DNA of 64,000 bases from the NCBI GenBank assembly GCA_937864115.1, contig CALMII010000059.1, forward strand, positions 1 through 64,000. The letters run 5' to 3'. Positions 62,984 through 64,000 of the stretch are shown piece by piece (the stretch's first letter is position 1; every line of letters begins with the position of its first letter). The position numbers were made by a program, and so were the translations under genes. The notes beneath the pieces are model-generated. The model ran no database searches and was not told the origin of the DNA. It saw only the letters and a list, made by a program, of their open reading frames with translations. This stretch comes from an uncultured Steroidobacter sp. (GTDB lineage Bacteria; Pseudomonadota; Gammaproteobacteria; Steroidobacterales; Steroidobacteraceae).

Positions 62984-64000
62984 ATGAAAATGCGCGCTGC
63001 GACCTGGGTGTCCGGAGTTCTGACGCTTGCGGTAGCGACCGGTGTTTCGGCGGGTGCCGTCGATGCCCCACGCATCCTCAACGCCGCCGCCAACAACAGC
63101 GAGTGGCTGACGCACGGCCGCACCTATGACGAGCAGCGCTACAGCCCGCTGGCGAAGATCGACCAGGGCAACGTGAAGAATCTCGGCCTCGCCTGGTATG
63201 TCGATCTCGACACCAGTCGCGGCCAGGAAGCCACGCCGCTCCTGATCGACGGCACGCTGTACTTCACGTCCGCCTGGAGCAAGGCCTTCGCCGTCGATGC
63301 GCGCAGCGGCAAGGAGAAGTGGCGCTTCGATCCGCAGGTCGCGGGCGACAAGGCCATCGATGCGTGCTGCGACGTCGTCAATCGCGGTGTCGCGGCGTGG
63401 GGCAACAACGTGTATCTCGGCACGCTCGACGGACGACTCATCGCGCTCGATCGCGACAGCGGCAAACCCGTGTGGTCGGTGCAGACCACCGATCCGACCA
63501 AGCGTTACACCATCACCGGCGCGCCGCGCATCATCCGCGGCAAGGTCATCATCGGCAACGGCGGCGCCGAGATGGGCGTGCGCGGCTATGTCTCTGCTTA
63601 CGACGCGGCGACCGGCAGGCAGCTGTGGCGCTTCTACACCGTTCCCGGCAATCCCGCAGAGGGCTTCGAGAACGACGTCATGAAGAAGGCCGCGGCCACC
63701 TGGAATGGCGACTGGTGGAAGTACGGCGGCGGCGGCACGGTGTGGGATTCGATGGCCTACGACGAACAGCTCGACCTGCTGTACATCGGCGTTGGCAATG
63801 GCAGTCCGTGGAATCACCAGATCCGCTCGGCCGGCAAGGGCGACAACCTGTTCCTGTCGTCGATCGTCGCGCTGAAGCCCGACACCGGCGAGTACGTGTG
63901 GCACTTCCAGACGACGCCCGCCGAATCGTGGGACTACACGGCGACGCAGCACATCATCCTCGCGGACCTGACCATTCAGGGCAAAGCGCGCAAGGTGCTG
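62984..64000 (+). CDS. PQQ-dependent (quinoprotein) dehydrogenase, truncated by window end
   Basis: The first 339 residues of a periplasmic PQQ enzyme. A signal peptide (VSGVLTLAVATGVSAGA) is followed by WLTHGRTYDEQRYSPL and beta-propeller W-motifs such as LGLAWYVDLDT and TGRQLWRFYTVPGNPAEGF. The vicinal pair DACCDVVNRG (the PQQ-contacting disulfide Cys-Cys) indicates an alcohol dehydrogenase type. The C-terminus, and any cytochrome c domain, lie past 64000. The start at 62984 was preferred over 62990 only because it is first; no strong ribosome binding site is seen. Confidence 0.9.
   Translation, partial: MKMRAATWVSGVLTLAVATGVSAGAVDAPRILNAAANNSEWLTHGRTYDEQRYSPLAKIDQGNVKNLGLAWYVDLDTSRGQEATPLLIDGTLYFTSAWSKAFAVDARSGKEKWRFDPQVAGDKAIDACCDVVNRGVAAWGNNVYLGTLDGRLIALDRDSGKPVWSVQTTDPTKRYTITGAPRIIRGKVIIGNGGAEMGVRGYVSAYDAATGRQLWRFYTVPGNPAEGFENDVMKKAAATWNGDWWKYGGGGTVWDSMAYDEQLDLLYIGVGNGSPWNHQIRSAGKGDNLFLSSIVALKPDTGEYVWHFQTTPAESWDYTATQHIILADLTIQGKARKVL

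Overview
This is a high-G+C chromosomal window that looks gammaproteobacterial. The evidence is a pbpC plus alpha-2-macroglobulin pair, lipoproteins with proteobacterial lipoboxes, a porin ending in Phe, rmuC, and a GGDEF/EAL gene. An affiliation near Steroidobacterales/Nevskiales/Xanthomonadales is plausible but is inferred from gene content only. No tRNA or rRNA gene was seen.

Layout. 1-8.2 kb: the 3' end of a duplicated PBP-like gene, a porin, a complete PBP-like gene, an M28 peptidase lipoprotein, a GST, an amidohydrolase lipoprotein and a Fic protein with a symmetric array of repeats around its start. 8.5-16.8 kb: a gamma-glutamyltransferase, a PAS-PAS-GGDEF-EAL protein, an ECF sigma factor with an anti-sigma-like partner, a bufferin-type locus (DUF692/MNIO enzyme plus Cys-rich precursor) with a divergent DoxX gene, and a Uma2-type nuclease. 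17-23.6 kb: glycerol kinase, riboflavin synthase, HAD phosphatase, SEC-C protein, WYL regulator and a frameshifted rmuC. 24-38.4 kb: a type I-G (formerly I-U) CRISPR-Cas locus, csb1-csb2-cas3-cas8-like, then an accessory block (an unrecognised 421-aa protein, a 60-aa ORF and a reverse-strand HEPN-MNT toxin-antitoxin pair), then cas4-cas1 fusion, cas2, leader and a 38-repeat array. 38.4-51 kb: a small secreted protein, a GAF-GAF hybrid histidine kinase, an AAA/DUF4143 ATPase, PBP1C and alpha-2-macroglobulin. 51.3-62.9 kb: a lipoprotein, the glycogen genes glgP-glgB-glgX-malQ, a VOC protein and a second AAA ATPase. From 62,984 to the end: a quinoprotein dehydrogenase cut by the window edge.

How the parts work together. 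The cas genes form a complete adaptation-plus-interference set if the short cas8-like protein is the large subunit. The array polarity (leader beside cas2, degenerate distal repeat, a one-base repeat variant confined to the old end) agrees with acquisition at the cas2 side. The four glycogen genes cover phosphorolysis, branching, debranching and maltodextrin transfer. The MNIO enzyme and its Cys-rich precursor suggest a copper-sequestering modified peptide.

A striking genome-scale trait is the variety of long inverted repeats in gene junctions: a bipartite REP-like element in eight places, plus at least four other hairpin families. Some supply stop codons, one lies in frame inside pbpC, and one abuts the glgP and glgB start codons. 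Three genes (one Fic and two DUF4143-type ATPases) each have elaborate dyad arrays at their 5' ends.
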